64,000 bases of DNA from Desulfovibrio sp. 86 (GCF_902702915.1 NZ_LR738849.1:2239001-2303000), one strand, 5' to 3'; shown: positions 32,143 to 41,488, counted from the first letter of the stretch. Notes: generated by a model from the letters alone, not told the origin. Program-made: numbers and translations.

Positions 32143-35100
32143 CTAGTAATTGTACTTCCAGCGTATGCCGCCCCAGGTGTTTTGCTGTTCGGAGCGCAGT
32201 TCCAGGCTGGTGCGGGGCGTGATCTCAAGCTGTATGACAAAGGCCGTGCTGCCCTGCTTCATGCCCTGCTGTATGCCCAGGTAGATGATGTCTGTGATGT
32301 ACTTGCCCATTTCCACCGAGGTGCCGGCACCCATGCCTTCGTCTTCGGACTTGCCGCCAGAGGCGGAGTTTGGCGTGGAATTCAGCCGCAGCACATCAAC
32401 GCCCAGCGCCTTGCGGGTCAGGTCAAAGATGCCGTCGCCACCGGAGCCAAAGCCCGCGAGCTGGGCCACTGCTCCGGCGAGCCGCAGGTTTTCCAGCCGT
32501 CCCAGCTCGTTGGTGCTTTTGCCAAAAAGAATCTGGGCCAGGATTTCGTCCCTGGGCATTTCCGGTTCACTGCTCAGGGTCAGTTTCATCTTGCGCACTG
32601 TGCCAGATATGTTCACAAAGGACGTGAGATTGGGCGTTTCATTGGAAAGGCTGATGTCCAGCAGGGGGTTGCTCAGCGAGCCTCCGGCAAAGGTGATGTT
32701 GCCGCGTGAAAGCTTGAAAATCTTGGTCAGGAAGTCGAATGTGCCCTTGATGGCCGTGATTTGTCCCGTGATCTGCGGGTCTTCAGGAGTGCCGGACACC
32801 AGCAGGTCGGCCTTCCATTCACTGGTAAGTCCGTGTCCTTCCACAAAGAAGCGGCCGGGAATCACAATATTCAGGTTCAGGTTGCCCTGCGCAACGGGCT
32901 TTCCGGGGGCAACGGGCTTTTCGGAGCCGGAGGTCTGTTGCGCAACCTGAGACGGGTTGGGCGCTTCTGTTATGGGCAGGGTGGTAACGCTGCCGCCTAC
33001 GGCCAGCTTGTTAAGCAGTATAAGCCCCTGATTGACGACGATCTTGCCTGTCACCTGCGGGGCGGCGGCGCTGCCGGTTACGCCCGCTTCGCCTGAAAGT
33101 TCGATGCGTATGTCACGGCGGCTCAGGGGCCGCAGATGGTCGATGGTGGTCTTGATGTCCAGCCTGCTGCCGTCAAGATTGGCGAATCCGGCCACGCGCA
33201 GCTTGCCGCCGAGGCCGCCGGAGGCGTCCAGTTCCAGCCGGGCCACGCCGGGCAGGCCACCCTGTTTTTTCCCGGAACTGCCGCCGCGCCCTTCCTCAAG
33301 GTTGAGGCGCATGGTGATATTGGTCAGCAGTACACCCTGGACCAGGTTTTCGTACTTGCCCTTGTCCACCAGGACAGCGCCCTTGGCGGAAGGGGCAGCC
33401 AGGGTGCCGCCCAGATCGGCGTTTACGGCCACGTTGCCCGCGAAGCGCTGATCCGCGATGGGCAGCAGGGACCAGAGCGGCCCGGCGGCCCCTTTCCAAC
33501 GAACCTGACCGCGCAGGGGGCCCTGCATGTTGGGCTGCGGCAGGCCGTCCTTGCCGAACAGCAGGGGCAGGCGCACTTCAAGCCGCGCTTCGCTGCCGCC
33601 GAGCGCCTCAACGCTTTCCTTGTCCATATCCAGCCGGGCCACAAGGCTGCCGCTGGAGCCGCCGCTTGCCTCTATGCGGCCGGTGAGTCCCACATTGAGG
33701 GGCTTCAGCGGGCTGCCGGGAATGCGCAACTGCCGGACGCCAAGGCGGAAACTGCCGCCGGGCTGCGAGGGGCTGCCCGTAAGGCGGGCCTGCGCTTCCA
33801 CCGTGCCTTCGGGCAGGGCGGGCACAAATTTTTTCCACGGGGTGAGGGCGAGTCCTTCAAGGTCAAGGCGCACGTCCATCTTGTCCTGGGCAAGAGATGC
33901 CTGGGCGCGCAGTCTGCCGCCGGGGACAAGGCGGATGTCCAGTCCTTTGAGATCAAGTCCGTCATCGCCGTAGCGCAGGGAGGCTCCCGGCGTTGCGCGG
34001 AAGCCGAGATCGCGTCCGCTTATATGGGCCTCAAGCCTTTGCACCTGCACAAGGCCCGGCTGCCAGCGCGCGTTGACGTGGGCGGCCACCGTGCCGCTCG
34101 TTTCAATGCTGGCGTCCAGGGGACCGCTGAGAGCACCGTTTGCGCGCGCCTTGACGCCAAGAGAGAGATCGCCCTGATGGACAGTGCCAAGGTCTATGCG
34201 CGCGGTGAGACTGCCGGGCCCGAAAGCGTCCTTGAGCGTGAGCTCGCCCGCAAGATTGCGCAGGACAAGGGGAGCGTCGGCCCCGGCGCTGTAGCTCAGG
34301 CGGGGCACGTTGAAGCGCAGTTCGGCCTTCTGGCTGTATCGCTGCGCCGGGGCCGCCGTGGCGGACGCGGGCGCGGCAGAGCCACCGGACGCAGCGGGCG
34401 GGTTTTCATTGCCCGCCTGCGAGGCCTGAGCGGTCTGGGCTGCCTGAGCGTTTTGGGCGGTTTTGCCAGTTTGGGCCGCCTGCGAGGCCTGCGCGGCTTG
34501 GGCGGCAGCGCCGTGCCCGTTCTGGTCGTTGGGGGAGGCGGTGTTGCTGCCCGTTGTGGTCACGGCCACGCGGTCGGCCCGCAGTTCAAGGCTCAGGGCA
34601 GCCTCGCCGTCCAGGCGCGCGCCCGGCACAAGGGTGGAAAGCGCCGCCCAGTCAGCCACGCGCACATCCAGCTTGCCGTCACAGGCAGGCATGGAACCTG
34701 GGGGCAGAGAGGCCGTCACCTGTCCGGCGGCTGTAATCCCCAGGGCGTTGAGGCGCAGATTGCGCAGGCCAGCCTGCAGCATGTCTTCCTCACTCCGGCC
34801 CGCAAAAATCTGGCTTTCAAGGCTCAGGGGCTGACCGTCCCAGCGGCCGCTCACGTCCAGTTGCAGCGTGAGTCGCGGTCTTTGGGCCGGGGCGGCTTGT
34901 GGGGGCGCGGCATCGGCATCCTGTGCGGCAGCTTTATTGGGCACGGCATCGTTATGGGGCGCGGCGTCGGGAGCCTTGGGGGATGCGGTTGCCGGGGCGG
35001 TCGGAACGGCGTTGGGGGCGGCAGGATCCTGTTCGTGATCCTGAACCACCATTAGGGCTTCCTGCCAGTTCAGGGGGGCCGCGCCAAGATGCACAACTGC

Positions 35101-37278
35101 CTGTTCAAGCTTGTGCGCGCCCATGCGCAGCTCGGCGCATTCCACGTGCAGGGTAAGGTCAGGAGCGGCCAAAGGCCCGGCGGCGGTGAGGCGCAGGGTG
35201 GCAGGAGCGGCCAGCATGTCCAGCGGATCCGCGCTTTCTTCGGTCGCGGCGGTCTGGCTAGTGGTGTGGCCCGTGGTCTGGCCCGTAGTCTGGACAGTAG
35301 CCTGAGCGGGGGCCTGTGCGGCGGCCTGTGTACCAGCCTGGCGGGCAGCCGGGGCGGCAGCTTGCGTGGCGGTTGTGGACGCGTTTCTGGAGGGAGCGAT
35401 GCTGACCTGCAAGTCCACATCCAGGGGGCCTGAAAGCCACGAGGATTTCTGCGGGGAAGTTTTTTGCGACAGTGAGGCTTGTGACGGTGTGGCTTGCGCG
35501 GGTATGGCCTGCGGGCTTGCGGCCTGCGGGGTTGCGGTCTGTGCAGGGGCTGTGTGTGGTGACGCGGCCTGTGAAGATGGCGCTTGCGGGGTTGGGGGTT
35601 GCGCAGGAGCCGTCGATGGAGTTGCGCCTTGTGCAGGTGTCGCCAACGGGGATGCGGCCTGAGGCACAGCGGCCTTGGCAGGCGCGGCGGGCGCGCTTTG
35701 CCAGAAGGCATGCCCTGCCGTGGACAGCGGGCCAGCCTGAATGGAAAATTTGTTCAGGCCCACACGAGCGACAGTGGCCATGGCCTCCGGCGAGCCCGGA
35801 GCGCCGGGTTTTGCGGGGGCTTCCACTTCCGCGCCCAAGGCCAGCGAAATGCGGGCGCCGCCGCCGAGCAGGGTTGCCAGAGGGCCGGAGGCGGCTTTTG
35901 TTGCGGAGGTCTTGTCCATGCCCTGCGCGGCAACAGCAGCGGGTGCGGCAGCGGCGGTTGTGGTGGCTGCGCCAGAAGTGGCAGCGGTGGTTGTGCCGGA
36001 AGCAGCCGTGGCTGTGGCGGCGGGCGTGGCGGAGGGTGTTGCCTGACCAGCCTGTGCGTCCGCCGTCCCGGTGGACGGGTCTGCATGGGCGGCCCCGGCA
36101 TTTCCGACTGGCAGCACCGTGGCTTCAAGCGTGCTGTCCACGGTCAGCGCCAGGGCCGAGGGCGTGACTGTTCCCGATTGGCGCGGGGCGAAATTCACTT
36201 CAAGACTGGCCTCAAGGCCGCTGCTGGGCACGCCGGGCAGGGGCAGGGGGGCACTGTTTGCGCCATGGGCAGTCAGCAGGGCCGTGAGGTTGCCCCCCGC
36301 GCTTCCGGCCCTGAGGCTGGCTTCAACCGTGGCCAGAAAATAGCTGTCTGCGAGCAGGTTGGCAGCGGGCAAATTGTCATCGGCCAAATTGGCAGTTGGT
36401 AGAGCCGCAGTGGGCGACGCTTCACCCTTGGCCACATCAGGAGTACCGGCGGTCGGGGCATTGGCCGGAACATCGGGTTTGGCGTCTGGTTTGGCGTCTG
36501 CGCCGGAGCCTGTTGCGGCATCGGCCTTGGCATCAGCCTTGGTATGGGCTGGCGGCAGCGCGCCAAGCAGGCTGGCAGGAAGCTGCGCGTCCACAACGGC
36601 CACCCTGTCCAGAAGCACATCGGGCAGCCAGCCCGGCAATGAGCTGATGGCGCGTACCGTTTCGCCGAGCGCTTCGCGCAGCGACGCTTCCGTGAGCGGC
36701 GGCGAAGGCGGTTCAGGGAGCGAGGCGGGCAGGTCGGGCAAACGCAGGAGGCGCGGCGTTTTGCTGGTCAGTTCGGCAATGTGCACACGGCCCGGCAGGG
36801 CGGTCCAGTCCCAGATAAAGGTGTTTTGCGGCGCTTCAAGCCACAGGCCGTGGGCGTCGGCCAGTTCCACACCCATTTGCGCCGTGAAAGGCAGAGCGCC
36901 CGAAAGGTGCGTCAGACGGATATGCAGGCCGCTTTTTTCCGCTGAGGCGGCCAGAACGGCATTGACCTCGTCCTTGATCCATGCCTGGACGTTTTCATTG
37001 CGCAGGGCCAGCAGCACGCCAGTCAGAAAGAACAGCAGCAAAAGCAGCACAAAGGCCAGCCCGCGCCAGAGTACAGACCAGATGCGGGCAGCCGCGCCCC
37101 GGTTTTTATGGCTTTTGCCAGGCCCCTGTGGCGTGCCCGGCCCCGCCTCGGCCGCGCCAGATGCCGCCGCGCCAGAACCAACTGCGCCAGAACCAACTGC
37201 GGCAGCCGATCCGGCTCCGGTTCTGGAGCCGTCCGCCGTGGCGTCAGTCTGCGCGGGATGTGTGGATGCGCTCGTCAT
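32143..37278 (-). CDS. tamB: TamB-like translocation and assembly module protein, 1711 residues
   Basis: Inner-membrane-anchored AsmA/TamB-family protein that bridges the periplasm to an Omp85 partner and is linked to outer-membrane protein insertion or lipid transport. It has a Gly/Ala-rich N terminus, one anchor (about 71-91, RGLAFVLLLLLFFLTGVLL) and a long beta-rich body. The C-terminal TamB domain (about 1350-1711) contains GEAGVTGSAAAPQVTGKIVV, VSGTPEDPQITGQITAIKG and FGKSTNELGRLENLRLAGAVA. Several Ala/Pro/Gln/Thr-rich stretches (about 246-295, 400-455, 528-612, 630-685, 752-800, 895-960) interrupt the body and enlarge it. ATG 37278 overlaps the tamA stop (ATGA), and the TAG stop matches a family 2 end. 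The shared operon supports the TamA-TamB pairing. Confidence 0.88.
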   Translation of the reverse strand: MTSASTHPAQTDATADGSRTGAGSAAAVGSGAVGSGAAASGAAEAGPGTPQGPGKSHKNRGAAARIWSVLWRGLAFVLLLLLFFLTGVLLALRNENVQAWIKDEVNAVLAASAEKSGLHIRLTHLSGALPFTAQMGVELADAHGLWLEAPQNTFIWDWTALPGRVHIAELTSKTPRLLRLPDLPASLPEPPSPPLTEASLREALGETVRAISSLPGWLPDVLLDRVAVVDAQLPASLLGALPPAHTKADAKADAATGSGADAKPDAKPDVPANAPTAGTPDVAKGEASPTAALPTANLADDNLPAANLLADSYFLATVEASLRAGSAGGNLTALLTAHGANSAPLPLPGVPSSGLEASLEVNFAPRQSGTVTPSALALTVDSTLEATVLPVGNAGAAHADPSTGTADAQAGQATPSATPAATATAASGTTTAATSGAATTTAAAAPAAVAAQGMDKTSATKAASGPLATLLGGGARISLALGAEVEAPAKPGAPGSPEAMATVARVGLNKFSIQAGPLSTAGHAFWQSAPAAPAKAAVPQAASPLATPAQGATPSTAPAQPPTPQAPSSQAASPHTAPAQTATPQAASPQAIPAQATPSQASLSQKTSPQKSSWLSGPLDVDLQVSIAPSRNASTTATQAAAPAARQAGTQAAAQAPAQATVQTTGQTTGHTTSQTAATEESADPLDMLAAPATLRLTAAGPLAAPDLTLHVECAELRMGAHKLEQAVVHLGAAPLNWQEALMVVQDHEQDPAAPNAVPTAPATASPKAPDAAPHNDAVPNKAAAQDADAAPPQAAPAQRPRLTLQLDVSGRWDGQPLSLESQIFAGRSEEDMLQAGLRNLRLNALGITAAGQVTASLPPGSMPACDGKLDVRVADWAALSTLVPGARLDGEAALSLELRADRVAVTTTGSNTASPNDQNGHGAAAQAAQASQAAQTGKTAQNAQAAQTAQASQAGNENPPAASGGSAAPASATAAPAQRYSQKAELRFNVPRLSYSAGADAPLVLRNLAGELTLKDAFGPGSLTARIDLGTVHQGDLSLGVKARANGALSGPLDASIETSGTVAAHVNARWQPGLVQVQRLEAHISGRDLGFRATPGASLRYGDDGLDLKGLDIRLVPGGRLRAQASLAQDKMDVRLDLEGLALTPWKKFVPALPEGTVEAQARLTGSPSQPGGSFRLGVRQLRIPGSPLKPLNVGLTGRIEASGGSSGSLVARLDMDKESVEALGGSEARLEVRLPLLFGKDGLPQPNMQGPLRGQVRWKGAAGPLWSLLPIADQRFAGNVAVNADLGGTLAAPSAKGAVLVDKGKYENLVQGVLLTNITMRLNLEEGRGGSSGKKQGGLPGVARLELDASGGLGGKLRVAGFANLDGSRLDIKTTIDHLRPLSRRDIRIELSGEAGVTGSAAAPQVTGKIVVNQGLILLNKLAVGGSVTTLPITEAPNPSQVAQQTSGSEKPVAPGKPVAQGNLNLNIVIPGRFFVEGHGLTSEWKADLLVSGTPEDPQITGQITAIKGTFDFLTKIFKLSRGNITFAGGSLSNPLLDISLSNETPNLTSFVNISGTVRKMKLTLSSEPEMPRDEILAQILFGKSTNELGRLENLRLAGAVAQLAGFGSGGDGIFDLTRKALGVDVLRLNSTPNSASGGKSEDEGMGAGTSVEMGKYITDIIYLGIQQGMKQGSTAFVIQLEITPRTSLELRSEQQNTWGGIRWKYNY

Positions 37279-39335
37279 CAGAAGGACTGCCCTATGCTCA
37301 CGTAGATTTGTATGGGAGGATCACCCTCCCTTGGTCGCAAAGGTGTGGCCACGTCCAGCCGCAGCGGCCCGATGGGCGTGAAATAGCGCAGGCCAATGCC
37401 CGCGCCCCAATCCATGTCGCCCAGGATGCGGGGCACTTCGTCCCTGTAGACCATGCCGCCGTCCAGAAAGGGAACAATGCCCACATCATCGGTAATCTTG
37501 TAACGCGCCTCAAGGCTGATTTCCTGAAAGGATCGTCCGCCAAGGGGATCGCCGTTTTTGTCCTCCGGCCCTACGGACTGATAGGGGTAGCCGCGCACCG
37601 ACCCCGCGCCGCCAGCGTAGTAGCGCAGGCTGCCGGGAATGTTGCGCAGGGCCGCGCCGGACATGGCCCCGGCCTCAACCCGGCCCGCCAGGATCAGCTT
37701 GTCGTCGGGCCGCCCGTCTTTGTGGAAGGGCGCGTAGTAGCCGCTGGCTTCCAGCGAACCGGCCATGACCGTAAAGCTTTCGCCGTAGAAACCTGTGGAG
37801 GGGTTGGCCTTGACGATGATTTCAGAGCCGCGCGTGGGATTGAGGATATTGTTGCGGCTGTCGCGCCGCACGCTGGCCTTGGGGCCAATATAGCCGTAAA
37901 ACTGTTCGGACTTGTCGTTTTCCTTGATGGAGCCGCTCTGGCCCCCGGCCCCGAGGCTGGCCCACCAGAAACGCGAGACGCGCCGCTCCAGCGCGGCGGA
38001 GGCGCTGCCTGCCGTGCTTTTGTACGCCTCTGTATTCTCACGCAAGGCCGAGGCGGAGGCCAGCAGACGCTGCTCACGCACAAGAAAGGCGGGTTTTTCA
38101 AATGCCGCCTTGATGCCTTGAACCTGTGTGGCGATGGGGGCGCTGACCACCAGCTTTTCCCCATTGTCGAAAAGATTGCGGTGTTCCCAGAAGCCTTCCA
38201 CGCCAAGGCCCGTATCCGTGTCATACCGGGCGCTGCCGCCCACGGAACGGAAGGGCAGTTCGGCCACGGTCACTTCCAGGGGCAGCACGGGCACGCCGTC
38301 CTTGCTCCTGGTGGGTGCGCCGTTGGCAGCGGACGCGTTCTTGGCCAGCAATTCTTCCTGCGGGCGTATGTCCACGGAGCGGAAAAGCCCCAGCCCGCGC
38401 AGGTTGTTGGCGTAGTCGTCCACCAGTTCGGCGTCCCACGGTTCCTCGCCGGGAACCCAGAGGGCGAGCCTTTGCAGGTAGGTGGCGTTGACGCCCGCAT
38501 TGCCCTTCACGTCAATGCGGCCCATGAGGGCGGGCGGGCCGGGATCAAGGGTGATGTCGGCGTTGACCTGGCGTTTTTCGGGGTCAAGCGTATAGCGCGA
38601 CTGGGTCACTGACGCCAGGGGGTAGCCCTGGGTACGCAGTTTTTCCGGCAAATCTTCAACGGCGCTCAACAGGGCGTCGGCCACCACGGGTTTGCCCACG
38701 GCGACCCCCGGCAGGGTTGCCGGAAAGGACGGCGGCGGCAGGGTTTTGGTTTCCAGACCCCAAAAGCCCACTTCACGCTCGCGGGTCTTGAAATAGCCGG
38801 GCACGTCGGGCGGCGGATCGTAGGTCACGTTGGCGCGGCCCAGCGTATAGCGCGGCCCGGCCGTAAGAGTGAGGGTCACGCGCACGGGCTTTGTCTCTTC
38901 GTCCAGACTGAAGGCCGCCGTGCCTTCATAATAACATTGGGAGTGCAGAAGTTTGACGGCTGTTTCCACATCGGCGCGGGCGCGGCGTTCCAGGGCCAGC
39001 ATGCTGTCGGGCGGCTCCTTGGCAAGCTGCTCCAGCTGGCTCACGGACTTCATCTTGCCTTCAAGGGAGGAGGGCCCGTCCTTGACCTTGATGCGCAGGG
39101 TATAGGGCACAGGATCCCCACGCCATGCGGCTTCAAGGGATTCCTGCTCTTTTTGCTCGTGGGGATCCTCGGTCTTTGCCGACAGCAGGCCGCAGCCGGA
39201 AAGCTGCAGCAAGAACAGCAGCGCGCAAAGCGCGCGTAGCGGTGCAAGCCGGGGGCCTACGTATTTGCCGGGGGAGCTTTGGGCATGGAGGGGCCGTGCG
39301 GGCCGCAGGGGTTTTATGCTGAATACACTGCACAT
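37278..39335 (-). CDS. tamA: TamA/Omp85-family outer-membrane protein with apparent lipoprotein signal
   Basis: A 685-residue BamA/TamA-type protein with N-terminal POTRA-like repeats (about 60-330; for example VRVTLTLTAGPRYTLGRANV and IDVKGNAGVNATYLQRLALW) and a C-terminal 16-strand barrel (about 350-685). The barrel contains LAGRVEAGAM, YYAGGAGSVRGYPYQSVGP (the VRGY-type loop motif) and ends IQIYVSIGQSF with terminal Phe. The signal sequence is odd: after a long 33-residue lead, LCALLFLLQLSGCG carries a lipobox with Cys48, which would anchor the POTRA region by lipid. No better start is visible; ATG 39335 has a poor ribosome site. The stop overlaps the tamB start, so both are translated together. 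Confidence 0.87.
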   Translation of the reverse strand: MCSVFSIKPLRPARPLHAQSSPGKYVGPRLAPLRALCALLFLLQLSGCGLLSAKTEDPHEQKEQESLEAAWRGDPVPYTLRIKVKDGPSSLEGKMKSVSQLEQLAKEPPDSMLALERRARADVETAVKLLHSQCYYEGTAAFSLDEETKPVRVTLTLTAGPRYTLGRANVTYDPPPDVPGYFKTREREVGFWGLETKTLPPPSFPATLPGVAVGKPVVADALLSAVEDLPEKLRTQGYPLASVTQSRYTLDPEKRQVNADITLDPGPPALMGRIDVKGNAGVNATYLQRLALWVPGEEPWDAELVDDYANNLRGLGLFRSVDIRPQEELLAKNASAANGAPTRSKDGVPVLPLEVTVAELPFRSVGGSARYDTDTGLGVEGFWEHRNLFDNGEKLVVSAPIATQVQGIKAAFEKPAFLVREQRLLASASALRENTEAYKSTAGSASAALERRVSRFWWASLGAGGQSGSIKENDKSEQFYGYIGPKASVRRDSRNNILNPTRGSEIIVKANPSTGFYGESFTVMAGSLEASGYYAPFHKDGRPDDKLILAGRVEAGAMSGAALRNIPGSLRYYAGGAGSVRGYPYQSVGPEDKNGDPLGGRSFQEISLEARYKITDDVGIVPFLDGGMVYRDEVPRILGDMDWGAGIGLRYFTPIGPLRLDVATPLRPREGDPPIQIYVSIGQSF

Positions 39336-39546
39336 ACGTAACTATACGCTGTATGGTTTTTCTTAGCAAGAAACATTCGCATATTGTATGCTTTTTATGA
39401 GCAATATTGATTAGCTACGGTGACTTCTTCTCCATACGCCGCTTGGCAAAAGGTCTACCCCCTGCTACTACTTGTGTTGCAGGCGGCGCTGTGCGAGCGC
39501 GCCGTCGCCACCTGTGTTTCGGCTGCAATTTTACTGGAGAATGGAT

Positions 39547-39894
39547 ATGAACTACGATCTCTGCCTGCACATAGACAGCAAGGAGCCAGCCATTCTGAAG
39601 CTGGTTCTGATGAACGCGGCCAATTACATCAAGGCCTTGCCCAACGAACGCTATCAACTTGTGGTGGTGGCCAACGGCCCTTCCGCAGTCCAGTTCCACA
39701 AGAGCAATGAAGAGTTCCGCGCCATGGCCGCGCCCTTGCAGGAACAGGGGGTGCGCATCCGGGTTTGCGCCAATGCCCTGGCCAACAGCAATATGACGCC
39801 CGAAGACCTCTGGCCCGGCTGCGAAGTCGTGCCTGCCGGTCTGGTTGAAATAGTGCGTTTGCAGCGTGAGGGCTTTGCCTACATCAAACCCTAG
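39547..39894 (+). CDS. DsrE-family-like small protein
   Basis: A 115-residue soluble protein with the flavodoxin-like DsrE/YchN fold pattern: beta strand YDLCLHIDS, helix EPAILKLVLMNAANYIKAL, strand YQLVVVANGPSAVQF, helix NEEFRAMAAPLQEQGVRIRVC and ending VPAGLVEIVRLQREGFAYIKP. Cysteine at RVCANAL occupies the place where active sulfur-carrier relatives have their conserved Cys. Sulfur transfer is possible but not shown; many such proteins have unknown roles. GGAG seven bases ahead favours ATG 39547 over ATG 39541. Monocistronic; a family 1 element begins 11 bases after the stop. Confidence 0.75.
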   Translation: MNYDLCLHIDSKEPAILKLVLMNAANYIKALPNERYQLVVVANGPSAVQFHKSNEEFRAMAAPLQEQGVRIRVCANALANSNMTPEDLWPGCEVVPAGLVEIVRLQREGFAYIKP

Positions 39895-39904
39895 ACTGTG
39901 CCGT

Positions 39905-40063
39905 CTAGGGAAACGCTGATTTATTCCGTTTGGCGGCGTTGCTTCACTTTTTTTGAAACAGTCGAGGACGGAAGAGTCCACTTCTGCTTCAAAAAAAGAT
40001 CGTGCCTTGCCAAAGGAAATACCAGCGCGTTTCCAGGAGGCTCTTTAATCAGTGCTTCCACAG
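39905..40063. repeat. Family 1 palindromic MITE-like element, copy 4 (long form)
   Basis: Element 39909-40059 (151 bp) starts GGAAACGCTGATTTATT and ends TAATCAGTGCTTCC, nearly identical to copy 1. The left flank is CTAG, the right flank ACAG, so the duplication is decayed. A family 2 end fragment (CAGAGCAATTTCATG...) follows at about 40061-40090. From there to 40305 no gene is seen. Confidence 0.8.
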
Positions 40064-40305
40064 AGCAATTTCATGTTTAAATTGTTCTGGTGGATGCGGG
40101 CGTCTTGGAAGCATTAAGAATATACGTTTTCAAAGTTTGTGGCACGCTCACAACGGGGTTTAAGCGCGCAGGCAAAGAGCGCAGATGCCTCCGTAGTCGG
40201 CGGCAGGGCGCGGCAGGGCGGGTTCAGGGCTGCCGTGGCCTTTTTCGCCCCTGAGCGGCGTATGCTTGCGCATGGTGATCCGGCTGTGGCCGGAAGGAGA
40301 AGTGC

Positions 40306-41136
40306 ATGAGATTCTTTGCGGATATTCTGGATACCGTGCGGCGGCGCGGGCCTGTGGTGCACTGCATTACAAACTACGTCACCGTGAACGACTGCGCCAA
40401 CATGATTCTTGCCGCTGGCGGGTCGCCCATAATGGCCGACGACATTGCCGAAGTGGAAGATGTGGTGGCTCTGGCGCAGGCTCTGGTCATCAATATAGGC
40501 ACGCTCAACAGCCGCACGGTTGAGGCCATGCTTGTGGCGGGCCAGCGCGCCAACAGCCTGGGGCGGCCGGTGGTGCTTGATCCCGTGGGCGCGGGCGCTA
40601 CGGCCCTGCGTAACAGTGCCTTGCAAAGTCTGTTGCGCGAAGTGCGCTTTGCGGCCATCAAGGGCAATATTTCAGAGATAGGCTTTCTGGCCGGCGAGGA
40701 CGCCAGGGCCAGAGGCGTGGACGCCGAGGACGCCTCCCTTGTGACCGAGGGCAGCCTCAAGGCCGCCTCCGACATGGCCCGGCGGCTGAGCGACAGCACG
40801 GGAGCCGTGGTGGTGATCAGCGGAGCCATAGATATTGTGGCCCACGCCCAGGGGGTATGGACGGTGCGCAACGGGCATCCGCTCATGGCGCGCATCACGG
40901 GTTCGGGCTGCATGTCGGCGGCCGTCGTCGGCTGCTGCCTTGGGGCTGCGCCCGACGAAGGGGCCCAGGCATGCCTGTGCGCCGTAAGCAGCATGGGCGT
41001 GGCAGGGGAAATCGCCGCTGAAAATATGGTTGGCGCGGGGGGCGGCACGGGCAGCTACCGCGCCCTGCTGATTGACGCCATGAGCATGCTTGACGGCCCG
41101 ACGCTCACCTGCCGCGCCGACGTGAAAAACGGGTAG
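40306..41136 (+). CDS. thiM: Hydroxyethylthiazole kinase
   Basis: Phosphorylates 4-methyl-5-(2-hydroxyethyl)thiazole in the thiamine salvage pathway. The 276-residue protein shows the family features: VHCITNYVTVNDCANMILAAGGSPIMADD near the N terminus, VVLDPVGAGATALRN, IKGNISEIGFLAG and the anion-hole segment ITGSGCMSAAVVGC, all in the usual order of the ribokinase-like fold. GGAAGGAGAAGTGC precedes ATG 40306. thiE or thiD is not adjacent, so salvage genes are not clustered here. The leader carries a weak resemblance to a TPP riboswitch that I do not accept as proven. A terminator follows at 41358. Confidence 0.94.
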   Translation: MRFFADILDTVRRRGPVVHCITNYVTVNDCANMILAAGGSPIMADDIAEVEDVVALAQALVINIGTLNSRTVEAMLVAGQRANSLGRPVVLDPVGAGATALRNSALQSLLREVRFAAIKGNISEIGFLAGEDARARGVDAEDASLVTEGSLKAASDMARRLSDSTGAVVVISGAIDIVAHAQGVWTVRNGHPLMARITGSGCMSAAVVGCCLGAAPDEGAQACLCAVSSMGVAGEIAAENMVGAGGGTGSYRALLIDAMSMLDGPTLTCRADVKNG

Positions 41137-41357
41137 CGCAGCGCGAACGCGCGGTGAAGCCACCAGCCCGCCTGATGCTTTTTGCGTCCCTGCGCTTTCT
41201 ACGCCAAGTGCTTTTTGAGCACGATACTTTCTTGCCCGATGCTTTCCGGGTCTGTGCGCCTCTGGCGAACAATCTTTTGAAACCGTCCGCCCGTCCAAAG
41301 CGTTGTTACGCGAACATGCTCCGGTGAAACAGTAAGAAAGCGCAATGACCAGCAATG

Positions 41358-41387
41358 AAAGCGGGCCGCCCTGAGGCGGCCCGCTTT
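41358..41387 (+). terminator. Hairpin terminator downstream of thiM
   Basis: AAAGCGGGCCGCC and GGCGGCCCGCTTT form a perfect 13-bp stem with CTGA loop. It is about 220 bases past thiM; the intervening 41137-41357 holds no recognised gene. Confidence 0.8.
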
Positions 41388-41488
41388 CTGTCAGAACAGT
41401 TTTAACGCAGCGTAAGCCACTACCGTTACGGCGGGCAGTTACGCAGCCGCTATGCCAAGTGATAATAAGAGTTTTAGGGGAAGGGGGT

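Noticed and set aside
28626-39981. A recurring peptide starting MDSSVLDCFKKSEAT found at several loci
   Set aside because: It is the translation of the family 1 palindrome in one frame. There is no ribosome site, and the frame runs into different flanks each time.
40220-40305. Possible TPP riboswitch before thiM (GGGCTGCC, CCCCTGAG, then GGTGATCCGGCTGTGGCCGG)
   Set aside because: The order recalls the THI element, but the highly conserved CUGAGA, CCUGAU and GCG-AGGGA positions are not met. A covariance search (Rfam RF00059) would decide; a clear hit would reverse this rejection.
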